Shown: piece after piece, positions 8,223 to 14,937 of the stretch | How positions within the stretch are numbered: the first letter of the stretch is position 1 | Layout of the letters: each line of letters begins with the position of its first letter | From: Clostridia bacterium | GTDB lineage: Bacteria; Bacillota; Clostridia; Christensenellales; CAG-917 | Length of the DNA: 64,000 nucleotides | Reading direction: 5' to 3' | Assembly: GCA_017461985.1 (NCBI GenBank) | Contig: JAFTSA010000004.1 | Location: forward strand, 124,001-188,000 | Notes under the pieces: model-generated | What the model was told of the DNA's origin: nothing | The model's input: the letters and a program-made list of their open reading frames with translations, nothing else | Databases searched by the model: none | Made by a program: the position numbers and the translations under genes

Positions 8223-8296
8223 GGCATCATAGCCAAGTGGTAAGGCAAGGGTCTGCAAAATCCTCACCCCCAGTTCAAGTCTGGGTGATGCCTCCA
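8223..8296 (+). tRNA. tRNA-Cys (anticodon GCA), CCA encoded
   Basis: Cloverleaf with GGCATCA/TGATGCC acceptor stem, anticodon loop CTGCAAA and T-arm CCCAGTTCAAGTCTGGG. It lies ten bases after the tRNA-Gly repeats and is probably co-transcribed with tRNA-Gly. Confidence 0.97.
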
Positions 8297-8332
8297 AAAA
8301 ATTAAGCGGCCTGTTAGGTCGCTTAATTTTTT
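8297..8332 (+). terminator. Terminator of tRNA-Gly/Cys unit
   Basis: ATTAAGCG and CGCTTAAT stem with a flanking A-run and T-run, directly after tRNA-Cys CCA. Confidence 0.85.
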
Positions 8333-8334
8333 AT

Positions 8335-8492
8335 CCAAGCCGACGAAGGGGGCTTGGTATGTAATCAACGCACTGCGTTGTATGTAATCATGGCCTAGCC
8401 AGGTATGTAATCTCATTGCCTGCTTGATGCCATACAACAATTCTTGTTGATTCCATACGCGAAAATCGCGATTTCATACAAGGTTGCACCTT
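8335..8492 (+). repeat. Hairpin array with inverted linkers
   Basis: Short palindromes, mostly 4-5 bp stems with 3-base loops and each of different sequence, alternate with a ten-base linker. Linkers GTATGTAATC stand at 8357-8366, 8380-8389 and 8403-8412; after the centre they appear in inverted form as GATGCCATAC (8426-8435), GATTCCATAC (8449-8458) and GATTTCATAC (8470-8479). Palindromes include AACGCactGCGTT, TGGCctaGCCA, AACAAttcTTGTT, GCGAaaaTCGC and AAGGTtgcACCTT. The two halves can pair as one long structure. It sits immediately upstream of a four-helix-bundle gene. Confidence 0.85.
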
Positions 8493-8527
8493 GATTTGTC
8501 AACAAAGGTACAAGTGGGGAAGAGTCT

Positions 8528-8884
8528 ATGTCAAAAAATGTTTTGCTTGAATATGCAGAGCAACTTGCAACAAGTTGTGAGCTATTGTGCAAATCTTTAA
8601 AGAACAGTGCAAACACAGTTTTTCAACTACGCAAATCTTCATCAAGTGTTTATGCAAATATAAGTGAAGCGCAATATCCCCAAAGTCTGGCAGATATGCT
8701 TTCAAAGTTTAAAATTGCTCGCAAGGAATGTGCTGAAACTGAAAGTTGGCTCAAATTGCTTTTCAACACGGGATGTATTGATGAGCAAACCTTCAAAGAC
8801 TATCGCAATTTATGTGGAAGAATTACGAGATTGCTCACTTCTTCCTGTGTGACGATAGAGAAGAGAATAGCAGAACAAAAATAA
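8528..8884 (+). CDS. Four-helix-bundle protein (S23/Avd-like family)
   Basis: A 118-residue all-helical protein with the pattern SSSSVYANISEAQYPQS and a helix starting FKIARKECAETESWLK, typical of the four-helix-bundle family named after the 23S rRNA intervening-sequence protein and related in fold to Avd of diversity-generating retroelements. No reverse transcriptase is near. Function in isolated copies is unknown; basic bundles of this fold bind nucleic acid. A GGGGA site lies eight bases before the ATG. Its own transcript would include or follow the hairpin array directly upstream. Confidence 0.85.
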   Translation: MSKNVLLEYAEQLATSCELLCKSLKNSANTVFQLRKSSSSVYANISEAQYPQSLADMLSKFKIARKECAETESWLKLLFNTGCIDEQTFKDYRNLCGRITRLLTSSCVTIEKRIAEQK

Positions 8885-8886
8885 AC

Positions 8887-8922
8887 AAAAACCACCAAAG
8901 GAAGTCTAAGGTGGTTTTTTTG
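8887..8922. terminator. Bidirectional terminator after four-helix gene
   Basis: AACCACC and GGTGGTT form a stem with A-run before and T-run after. It ends the four-helix-bundle gene on the plus strand and can end the tRNA-Leu repeat transcript on the minus strand. Confidence 0.8.
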
Positions 8923-9018
8923 TTGGTGCCGAAAATCGCTTGTAGGGTCGCCCGTCAGCGATTGCTGACTTATAGGCCAATCGCGTGACCGGACAGGTGA
9001 GACCCCGTTTGTGGCTAA

Positions 9019-9050
9019 ATAAAAAAATCACCCAAACGAGTGATTTTTTT
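9019..9050 (-). terminator. Terminator within distal tRNA-Leu repeat unit
   Basis: On the minus strand AATCACTCG...GGGTGATT forms a stem followed by seven T residues. It lies directly after the tRNA-like 3' end at 9053-9067. Confidence 0.75.
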
Positions 9051-9147
9051 GTTGGTGCCGAAAATCGCTTGTAGGGTCGCCCGTCAGCGATTGCTGACTT
9101 ATAGGCCAATCGCGTGACCGGACAGGTAAGGCCCCGATTGTGGCTAA

Positions 9148-9178
9148 ATAAAAAAATCACCCAAACGAGTGATTTTTT
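9148..9178 (-). terminator. Terminator of tRNA-Leu
   Basis: Same hairpin as in the neighbouring unit, two bases after the encoded CCA of tRNA-Leu on the minus strand. Confidence 0.8.
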
Positions 9179-9180
9179 GT

Positions 9181-9267
9181 TGGTGCCGAAAATCGGGGTC
9201 GAACCGATACGATGTTGCCATCGAGGGATTTTAAGTCCCTTGCGTCTGCCTATTCCGCCATTCCGGC
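9181..9267 (-). tRNA. tRNA-Leu (anticodon TAA), CCA encoded
   Basis: Class II tRNA with long variable arm. Acceptor GCCGGAA pairs with TTTCGGC (one G-T), anticodon loop CTTAAAA, T-arm GTTCGACCCC, encoded CCA. Two repeat units carrying its 3' end lie downstream. Confidence 0.96.
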
Positions 9268-9320
9268 TTATGTGTTTGATTAAGTTGTAAAAGGGTGCGT
9301 AGTTATTTGTTTGTGTTTGT

Positions 9321-9349
9321 ATTTTAGCATAAGCATCGACATTTGTAAA
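9321..9349 (-). promoter_or_regulatory. Promoter of tRNA-Leu
   Basis: On the minus strand TTTACA, 17 bases, TAAAAT, about 54 bases before the tRNA 5' end. The remaining plus-strand stretch 9350-9745 is AT-rich and shows no gene; an AGGGGG ribosome site for the next gene lies at 9737-9742. Confidence 0.65.
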
Positions 9350-9745
9350 TTGAATATTTTGCAAATATTTGTTTCTTTCCCCCAACAAACCGTTGCACAA
9401 TAAAATTAACCTGTAAACCATTTCTTCAACACATTTTTTGTTATGTTCAATAACAATCCAAATGTTATTTTTTGAATTTAATTTCTTTCAAAAATTTTTT
9501 CAAAAAGTTTTAGAGGAGTAGGGAGGTGAAATGGGAAGTGAAAACAGTCAAAAAGTGCCTATTTCAGCGGATTTTAGCGGTTTTTTGCATATTTTTCTAA
9601 GATTTCAATGTGGACAACTCGGTTTCAAAAAAGAGTCAAAAACACAAAAAATGGGCATTTCGGGTTGCGTTTGGGTCTTTTTTGTGATAACATAGTTATA
9701 TATGTAAACTATTGTGCACACACACGTGAGCGCATTAGGGGGATT

Positions 9746-11731
9746 ATGAGTTCAACGACATACGCAAAAAGAACGCTCTATAAGCCTATTGACTTTTTCT
9801 ACCGCAGTGTAGCAGAAACCAAGACAAAGAAGGTTGCATTTGTAGACGCATTCCAAATCCTCAACGACAGATATCTTGGTCGTATGAGTGTTTGCAACTA
9901 TTTTTTCATTGCGGAAAATTCCGTCCGCATCAATGAACTTAACGTCATCGCCCTTGACGAGCTGAAAAACTATCACCTTGTCATGCGCGAAAATTTCCTT
10001 ATCCCCGAAAAGGTCACTTACAGTCTTCCCATCACCACCAGATTTTTGGAGAAAGAGAGCGAGTTTGAGGTGTTGCTTGCATCCCTCAAAGACAACGGCT
10101 ACAAAAAGGGCAGTCTTATCATCTCTTTCAACAGCAACACAATCGTACGTCTTGATGCAGAGGGCAAAAAGAGATACGACCGACTCAGACGCCTCGGCTA
10201 TCAAACCTGCATAAACGGTTTTGGCGAGGAATTCAATTCCCTTGACATTTTTGCAAAGTTCAATTTTGACTATTTGCGTCTTGAAGCAAGTTATTTTGAC
10301 AGCACCCAACCCAAAAAGAAAATTCTCTCAATGTTGGTGAAACACTGCAACGCCAACAAGATCGGTCTTGTCATGGAAGGAGTGGACAGCCCCGGCCAAT
10401 ACAACCGTTTCAAGAGAGAAGGCGTCAAATACGTCACAGGCAAAGCGGTGTGCAAGTTGTCAAGATTTGTCACCAATGAACTTTTGAATTTGCCCAACCC
10501 CACCGGCGAAAAGAAGGCAGCATACCTCAAAAAACTTGAAAAGGAACTTGCAGACATCGCAAAGAAGGAGCAAGCGGAATACGATGCACTTCGTCTTGCC
10601 GCCAAGGAAAAGGCAAAGGCAGACGCAGCCAGCGGAAAGGTGTCACCTGTTGCACCCAGACCCGAACTTATCAAATCACCTTATCAAGTGCGCCTTGAGC
10701 AACAAAAGGAAGCAGCCCGCAGAGCCGCCCTACAAAGAGCGGAGCGCAACGCTGCAAGACAAGAGGAATTGCGCCTGACCAAGGAAGAATATCAAGAGAA
10801 ACGCCTCATTGAGGAAGCAAGCCGTGGTATGTTTGAAGGCGACATCCAAAGTATGCTTGCCACAAGAGCCTCCCTTGACGCCAAAAAGGCAAAGGCGGAG
10901 AGCAAGGCAGACAAAGAGGACAAACCCGCAAAGGCAAAGGCAGACAAGCCCAAGAAAGATATCGCCCCTGACACCGCCACTGAAAACAAACTTATGGCAG
11001 AATATGCAGGAAGCAGTCTTGACAGCGGACTTGGTGGAAGCATGGGCATGGGCGGTATGGGCCTCAGCGGATTTGGTGGCGCACCCGTCATCCACAAGCA
11101 CGATGATGAGGAAGAAAAGAAGGCAAAATCCACCAAAAAGAGCGATAAATCGGCAAAAACCGACAAGGACGAAGTGACAGAAACCGTCACCAATCCCGAA
11201 GATACAGCAAAAACCGACACAAAATCCACAAAAACGACAAAAGCCGACAAACCCAAAAAGGACATCGTGGCAGACACCGACAAGGAGAAGAAGTTGCTCA
11301 ACGAATTCAAGGGTGGCAGCCTTGACAGTATGCTTGGCATGGGCGGACCTATGGGCGGATTTGGCGTGACCTTGTCCTTTGACGACGACGATGACGAAGA
11401 AGTGATCGTAGGCCACTACAACGAAAAGGGCCAATGGATTGACGAAGACGGCTACATCTACAACGGCTACTTTGACGAAAACGGCGACTGGCAGGACTAT
11501 GAAACCTTCGACAGCAAGGAAGAAGGCTCTTACAATGACCAAGGTCAATGGGTTGACAAAGATGGCAAAGTCTATGACGGCTACTTTGATGAAAAGGGCA
11601 GATGGATTGACTACACCTATGTCAATGCTGAAGGTCAAGTGGTGGACAACGGCTACTTTGACAAGAAGATCAAAAAGTGGATACCTTACGGCTACTTCGA
11701 CGAAAACGGTATCTGGCGCGAATACAATTAA
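9746..11731 (+). CDS. Degenerate EAL-domain protein with C-terminal aromatic repeats
   Basis: A 661-residue protein; the start is set by AGGGGG just before ATG 9746. Residues about 25-245 look like an EAL domain without catalytic residues: the DDFG motif is replaced by NGFGEEFNSL (158-166), LKID by LRLE, while MEGVDSPGQY...VTGKAV keeps the fold signature. A lysine/alanine-rich helical stretch follows (255-400), then two copies of KADKPKKDI plus a Gly/Met-rich segment. The last 110 residues hold about six GYFDENGxW-type repeats. No signal peptide or membrane helix is seen, so it is probably a cytoplasmic scaffold or c-di-GMP-type sensor. Substrate and binding are unproven. Confidence 0.7.
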   Translation: MSSTTYAKRTLYKPIDFFYRSVAETKTKKVAFVDAFQILNDRYLGRMSVCNYFFIAENSVRINELNVIALDELKNYHLVMRENFLIPEKVTYSLPITTRFLEKESEFEVLLASLKDNGYKKGSLIISFNSNTIVRLDAEGKKRYDRLRRLGYQTCINGFGEEFNSLDIFAKFNFDYLRLEASYFDSTQPKKKILSMLVKHCNANKIGLVMEGVDSPGQYNRFKREGVKYVTGKAVCKLSRFVTNELLNLPNPTGEKKAAYLKKLEKELADIAKKEQAEYDALRLAAKEKAKADAASGKVSPVAPRPELIKSPYQVRLEQQKEAARRAALQRAERNAARQEELRLTKEEYQEKRLIEEASRGMFEGDIQSMLATRASLDAKKAKAESKADKEDKPAKAKADKPKKDIAPDTATENKLMAEYAGSSLDSGLGGSMGMGGMGLSGFGGAPVIHKHDDEEEKKAKSTKKSDKSAKTDKDEVTETVTNPEDTAKTDTKSTKTTKADKPKKDIVADTDKEKKLLNEFKGGSLDSMLGMGGPMGGFGVTLSFDDDDDEEVIVGHYNEKGQWIDEDGYIYNGYFDENGDWQDYETFDSKEEGSYNDQGQWVDKDGKVYDGYFDEKGRWIDYTYVNAEGQVVDNGYFDKKIKKWIPYGYFDENGIWREYN

Positions 11732-11740
11732 TCGCGCGGC

Positions 11741-11945
11741 GATAAAGTGATATGCACTTCGTGCGTGATATTCACTCCGTGAGTTATATGTCCTTCGGAC
11801 GTGATATTCACCTGCGGTGAGTTGCGGTCGAGAGAATATCCATAACTGCGAACAAAGTGAGCAATATCACTTGCCAAAGGCAAATATAACTGCAAAGCAA
11901 TATAACTGGCGCAAGCCAATATAACTCACCAACGGCGAATATAGA
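11741..11945 (+). repeat. Second hairpin array with inverted linkers
   Basis: Short palindromes separated by about eight-base linkers. In the first half linkers read GTGATAT or GTTATAT (11747, 11765, 11783, 11801); in the second half they read AATATCAC or AATATAAC (11863, 11883, 11899, 11918). Palindromes include GCACttcGTGC, TCACtccGTGA, GTCCttcGGAC, CACCtgcGGTG, TTGCCaaaGGCAA, TGCaaaGCA and TGGCgcaaGCCA. The plan equals that of the array at 8335-8492 but with another linker sequence. It fills the whole gap between two genes of the TasA-like locus, with no four-helix gene beside it. Confidence 0.82.
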
Positions 11946-11954
11946 GATCAAACA

Positions 11955-13148
11955 ATGGCAGAAGAAATCAACCAAAACCAAATTCCTGAAATGGATGAGA
12001 ATTTGACTGAGGCACCCGCTCCCGAAAAGGCAGAAAAGCCCGAAAAGACAGCGGACAAGGCTGAAAAGGCAGACAAGCCCAAAAAAGTCAAAGCCCATCG
12101 CATGACCAAGGAAGAAAAAGCGGCGGCGAGAGAAGCGGCAAAGAACAAGTCCCGTGCTCAAAAGGAGTGGGAGGACAGTCTTGTCGCGCACAAGCGCGTG
12201 AAGAGAGAAGAGATGAAGCGCAAGATGAAACGCGCAATGCTCATCCTTTTGGTTTTCTCATTGATTTTGACCTCCGTTGTGTACATTATGTTGTTGTTCA
12301 TTGAAGAGAACAACATCCGCATCACCGCATCCAGTAAGGAAGAGAAGAGCATATCCCTGTCCTTTGACAAGGTGACTTGGACGCCCTACCTTGACGTAGA
12401 CGGCCCCGAGAATATGTGGAACATAAGCTACAACCCTGTCTACAAACTTGACGATATTCCGTCCCTAGGCGAAATCAACGCAATGCTTGTTGATGCCGAA
12501 AGCGGACAAATCGGTGGCAACCACTCCGCCGAAAACGTGATTGAGTTCTGTTTCTATCTGCGCAACAACAGTGACGTGGCAGTGCCGTACACCTTTGAGA
12601 TGCTCCTTGAAAGCAACGACAAAGGTCTTGAAGACTGCATGCGCGTTATATGGGCAAACCACTACATTGGCACCAACCCCGACAGAGAGGATCGTCCCGA
12701 GACCAGCATCAACTGCTACGCCTCACTTTCAAAAGATCCTCGCATGGAGTATAATACCTTGGGCGCCAACGGCATAGAATATGAAGGCGGAGGAGTGGAG
12801 AAGATCGCATATCCTCAAGGCAGTGAAACATACAACCAAGAGCAACTTATGATGTATGAGCAAGGCAAGATCTTGGGCTACAACGGTCAATACAAGGACA
12901 TCAACCTCAACGGCCCCACCGGTGAGCCTATGTATCCTTCCATTGCCAACTACCTTGAAGAGACAGGCTACGTCAACACCACACCTTTCTTCAGTGATGA
13001 ATACGTCCTCCACGAAGAGAGTTATCTTGACGTTGGAGAAATGCTCTGTGTGTACGTCTGCATCTGGATTGAAGGCAGTGACTTCGAGTGTGTGGATAGC
13101 GCCCTCGGCGGATATATCACCTTGAGCATCACGTTCACCGCAAATTAA
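11955..13148 (+). CDS. Membrane-anchored TasA/camelysin-like protein
   Basis: A 397-residue protein with a charged Lys/Glu/Ala-rich cytoplasmic tail (1-90), one membrane helix (about 94-116) and an extracellular beta-rich domain. Its end, CIWIEGSDFECVDSALGG followed by a beta strand, matches the IYIAGADxxC...AKG endings of the secreted TasA-like proteins encoded at 13733 and 16993, so all three share a fold. Here the usual cleaved signal peptide is replaced by an uncleaved anchor, which suggests a base or assembly platform for fibres. The start lacks a clear ribosome site and lies just after the hairpin array. Confidence 0.65.
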   Translation: MAEEINQNQIPEMDENLTEAPAPEKAEKPEKTADKAEKADKPKKVKAHRMTKEEKAAAREAAKNKSRAQKEWEDSLVAHKRVKREEMKRKMKRAMLILLVFSLILTSVVYIMLLFIEENNIRITASSKEEKSISLSFDKVTWTPYLDVDGPENMWNISYNPVYKLDDIPSLGEINAMLVDAESGQIGGNHSAENVIEFCFYLRNNSDVAVPYTFEMLLESNDKGLEDCMRVIWANHYIGTNPDREDRPETSINCYASLSKDPRMEYNTLGANGIEYEGGGVEKIAYPQGSETYNQEQLMMYEQGKILGYNGQYKDINLNGPTGEPMYPSIANYLEETGYVNTTPFFSDEYVLHEESYLDVGEMLCVYVCIWIEGSDFECVDSALGGYITLSITFTAN

Positions 13149-13493
13149 AAAATAAACTTGTGAACAAAATTTTCAAAAATTTTGTCCACAATTTAGAAAA
13201 ATAAAAAAACTTTTTTCTGGCACGTGCGTATGCACTTGCGCCCTCACTCACACACATATATGTGAGCAAACGCGCGCTTGTATGGACGTGCATATACGAG
13301 GCGGAAAAGAGCAGGAAAGGGAAGATAAATGCATAAAAATGCAATCAAAACCCAAAATCCTGCATAAACACTGAATAGAACAAAATCGCAAAAAAATGTC
13401 AAAAACAGCCTATTTTTTCAAGAAAAATTGTTGAATTTTGTGGATAACTGACATCACGTTTTCCGAGAAAATCAACAAAAATGGAAAAATGTA
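13149..13493. other. AT-rich intergenic stretch
   Basis: No gene is seen. Near 13155-13193 an imperfect palindrome (TTGTGAACAAAATTTT...AAAATTTTGTCCACAA) could act as a weak terminator for the gene at 11955. Around 13238-13300 there are alternating purine-pyrimidine runs with CACACATATATGTG. A lone TGTGGATAA at 13439-13447 matches a DnaA box. Confidence 0.5.
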
Positions 13494-13522
13494 TTGACAA
13501 AAAATTGTTGGTTTTATACAAT
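13494..13522 (+). promoter_or_regulatory. Strong promoter of TasA-like gene 1
   Basis: TTGACA, 17 bases, TACAAT. The predicted transcript has a leader of about 200 bases before the ATG at 13733, including inverted repeats such as ATGCAAGccgttGCTTGCAT. Confidence 0.75.
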
Positions 13523-13636
13523 AGACTGTGCCAAAGTGCATCTTTGGGACACTTCCACCCTTTTTGAAGTTGTCTAGATGCATTGGGCGAATGATGCAAG
13601 CCGTTGCTTGCATAATCAAATCACGGCACACCAAAT

Positions 13637-13732
13637 CAACTGACTTCGGTCATTGATATAGAACTTTACAGCAACAAAAACAAAAAAAATAAAAAAAGCA
13701 GGTACTTGCCTGCAATAAGGAGAGAATAATTT
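13637..13732 (+). promoter_or_regulatory. Conserved 5' leader of TasA-like gene 1
   Basis: About 96 bases nearly identical to the leader of the convergent paralogue (18058-18155). It contains a UUCG-capped hairpin (TGACttcgGTCA), an unpaired A-rich run, a GCAGG/CCTGC hairpin and the ribosome site AAGGAGAG. The identity exceeds that of the coding sequence behind it, so the leader RNA is probably functional. Confidence 0.7.
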
Positions 13733-14812
13733 ATGAAAAAGAAAGGATTGATAGTGGCAACTATCGTGATGGTGCTCGTCCTCGCAGTATCACTCACCAC
13801 TGCAACCTATGCATGGTTTACAGTGACCGACGTGACAACTATCGATGCATTCGAAATTTCAGTTGTCGCAGGTAATGCTGTCAACGTTGGTGTCAAACAA
13901 AACAATACCTATGCAGCAACAGTCACCGCAAACGACTTCAGAAATGGAGCTGTCACATATACTCCTGGTAATGCTGGCACAATTGGTGGTGGCACATGGG
14001 ATGGTGCAACAGGTCTTGGTTCAAGAATTGACCATGACATCGCATGGGGCGCACAATCAGCAGCAGTCGGCATCACTGGTGATGTTCTCACAGATGCAAC
14101 TGGTGGCTACTGGACTGGTGCAACAGACGCCAACACTGGCTTCTGGAATTTGAAAGATAAAGCTGGCTCAGACCTCACAGAAGGATCACAAAGTTTCACT
14201 GTAATTGCAGCAAATGCACCTACACAAGAAGCACCCACAGCACTTACCGGCGTGACAAAAGCAATGGCAAATAAGAACGGCGTGAGATATACCGGACAAG
14301 TTGATGATGACTCAAAAGTTGGTGATTATGCATACCTTTACATTGGTGCATCACCCACAAAGGCACTCACAAGCAATCAATTGGTTATTATGCTTGAAGC
14401 AGACCAAGATGCAGGTGCAATCGTTGGTATCCTCTCATCAATTCACGTAGCATATAGACTCAATGGCGGAACTGGTGCAACAGGAAACACTCCTGGTACA
14501 TGGACAGATGTTGAACTTTGCGGGGATGGCATTCACTACGATGAACTTCTCCAAAACGTTACATTGGAATATACTTCAGCAGAAGCAGCAGCAGTCAAAA
14601 ATGCATACGAACAATCATATAGCGGAAAAACTGCTCCCACAACAGGTGCTTGGTACATTACCATCGATGGTCTTACAACAACTCAAGGTGAAATCGACCA
14701 AATCGAAATCGTCATCTACATTGCTGGTGCAGATAGCGACTGCCGTGACGAAGCAAAGGGCGCAGAAGGCTCAATCAGCATCTTCTTTGTCACAGAAGAA
14801 CAAACAGCATAA
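13733..14812 (+). CDS. TasA/camelysin-like secreted protein 1
   Basis: A 359-residue protein with a SipW-type signal peptide: MKKKG, a hydrophobic core and the TATYAWF cleavage-region motif. The mature part is rich in Thr, Ala, Gly and Asp and ends with VIYIAGADSDCRDEAKG plus a short strand, shared with the paralogue at 16993. TasA proteins form extracellular amyloid-like fibres in Bacillus biofilms and need the SipW peptidase, of which two are encoded nearby. The start has a strong AGGAGAG site. A perfect hairpin terminator follows. Confidence 0.8.
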   Translation: MKKKGLIVATIVMVLVLAVSLTTATYAWFTVTDVTTIDAFEISVVAGNAVNVGVKQNNTYAATVTANDFRNGAVTYTPGNAGTIGGGTWDGATGLGSRIDHDIAWGAQSAAVGITGDVLTDATGGYWTGATDANTGFWNLKDKAGSDLTEGSQSFTVIAANAPTQEAPTALTGVTKAMANKNGVRYTGQVDDDSKVGDYAYLYIGASPTKALTSNQLVIMLEADQDAGAIVGILSSIHVAYRLNGGTGATGNTPGTWTDVELCGDGIHYDELLQNVTLEYTSAEAAAVKNAYEQSYSGKTAPTTGAWYITIDGLTTTQGEIDQIEIVIYIAGADSDCRDEAKGAEGSISIFFVTEEQTA

Positions 14813-14832
14813 TCCACAACTCACTAAAATGA

Positions 14833-14863
14833 AAAGAGAGTCCAAATGGACTCTCTTTTTTAT
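14833..14863 (+). terminator. Terminator of TasA-like gene 1
   Basis: AAGAGAGTCCA and TGGACTCTCTT form an 11-bp stem with a two-base loop and a T-run. An almost identical hairpin in the same orientation stands at 16947-16974. Confidence 0.9.
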
Positions 14864-14876
14864 ATTGAGTTCAATC

Positions 14877-14905
14877 TTGACAAAATTTGGACATTGGTGT
14901 ATATA
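14877..14905 (+). promoter_or_regulatory. Promoter of PIN-like gene
   Basis: TTGACA, 17 bases, TATATA, ending 32 bases before the chosen ATG at 14938. Confidence 0.75.
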
Positions 14906-14937
14906 GATAGTAAACACAAATGAAGGAGTCTTATGTG

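Larger units (their letters stand above)
8924..9180 (-). repeat. Two tandem ~128-base repeats copying the tRNA-Leu 3' end
   Basis: Units at 8924-9052 and 9053-9180 are almost identical. Read on the minus strand, each comes after the tRNA or the previous unit and holds a terminator, about 80 bases of spacer and then CGATTTTCGGCACCA, a copy of the last 15 bases of tRNA-Leu. The spacer folds readily (GTCAGCaatcGCTGAC). The layout resembles the E. coli tyrT rtT repeats, which also carry the tRNA 3' end. Confidence 0.88.

Noticed and set aside
8335..8492. Possible CRISPR array
   Set aside because: Linkers are ten bases and inverted in the second half, intervening parts are palindromes of about 11-14 bases, and no cas gene is present.
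8528..8884. Diversity-generating retroelement
   Set aside because: The four-helix gene is Avd-like, but there is no reverse transcriptase and no template or variable repeat in the window.
8906..9421. Minus-strand open frame of 171 codons
   Set aside because: It runs through tRNA-Leu and its tandem repeats; the repeated peptide only mirrors the repeat units.
10730..11638. Minus-strand open frame of 302 codons
   Set aside because: Antisense shadow of the Lys/Asp-rich EAL-like gene, with low-complexity composition and no ribosome site.
13439..13447. TGTGGATAA, a perfect DnaA box, with a TTGTCCACA-like site near 13186
   Set aside because: Only isolated matches in AT-rich sequence, with no dnaA or dnaN gene and no box cluster, so no replication origin is called.
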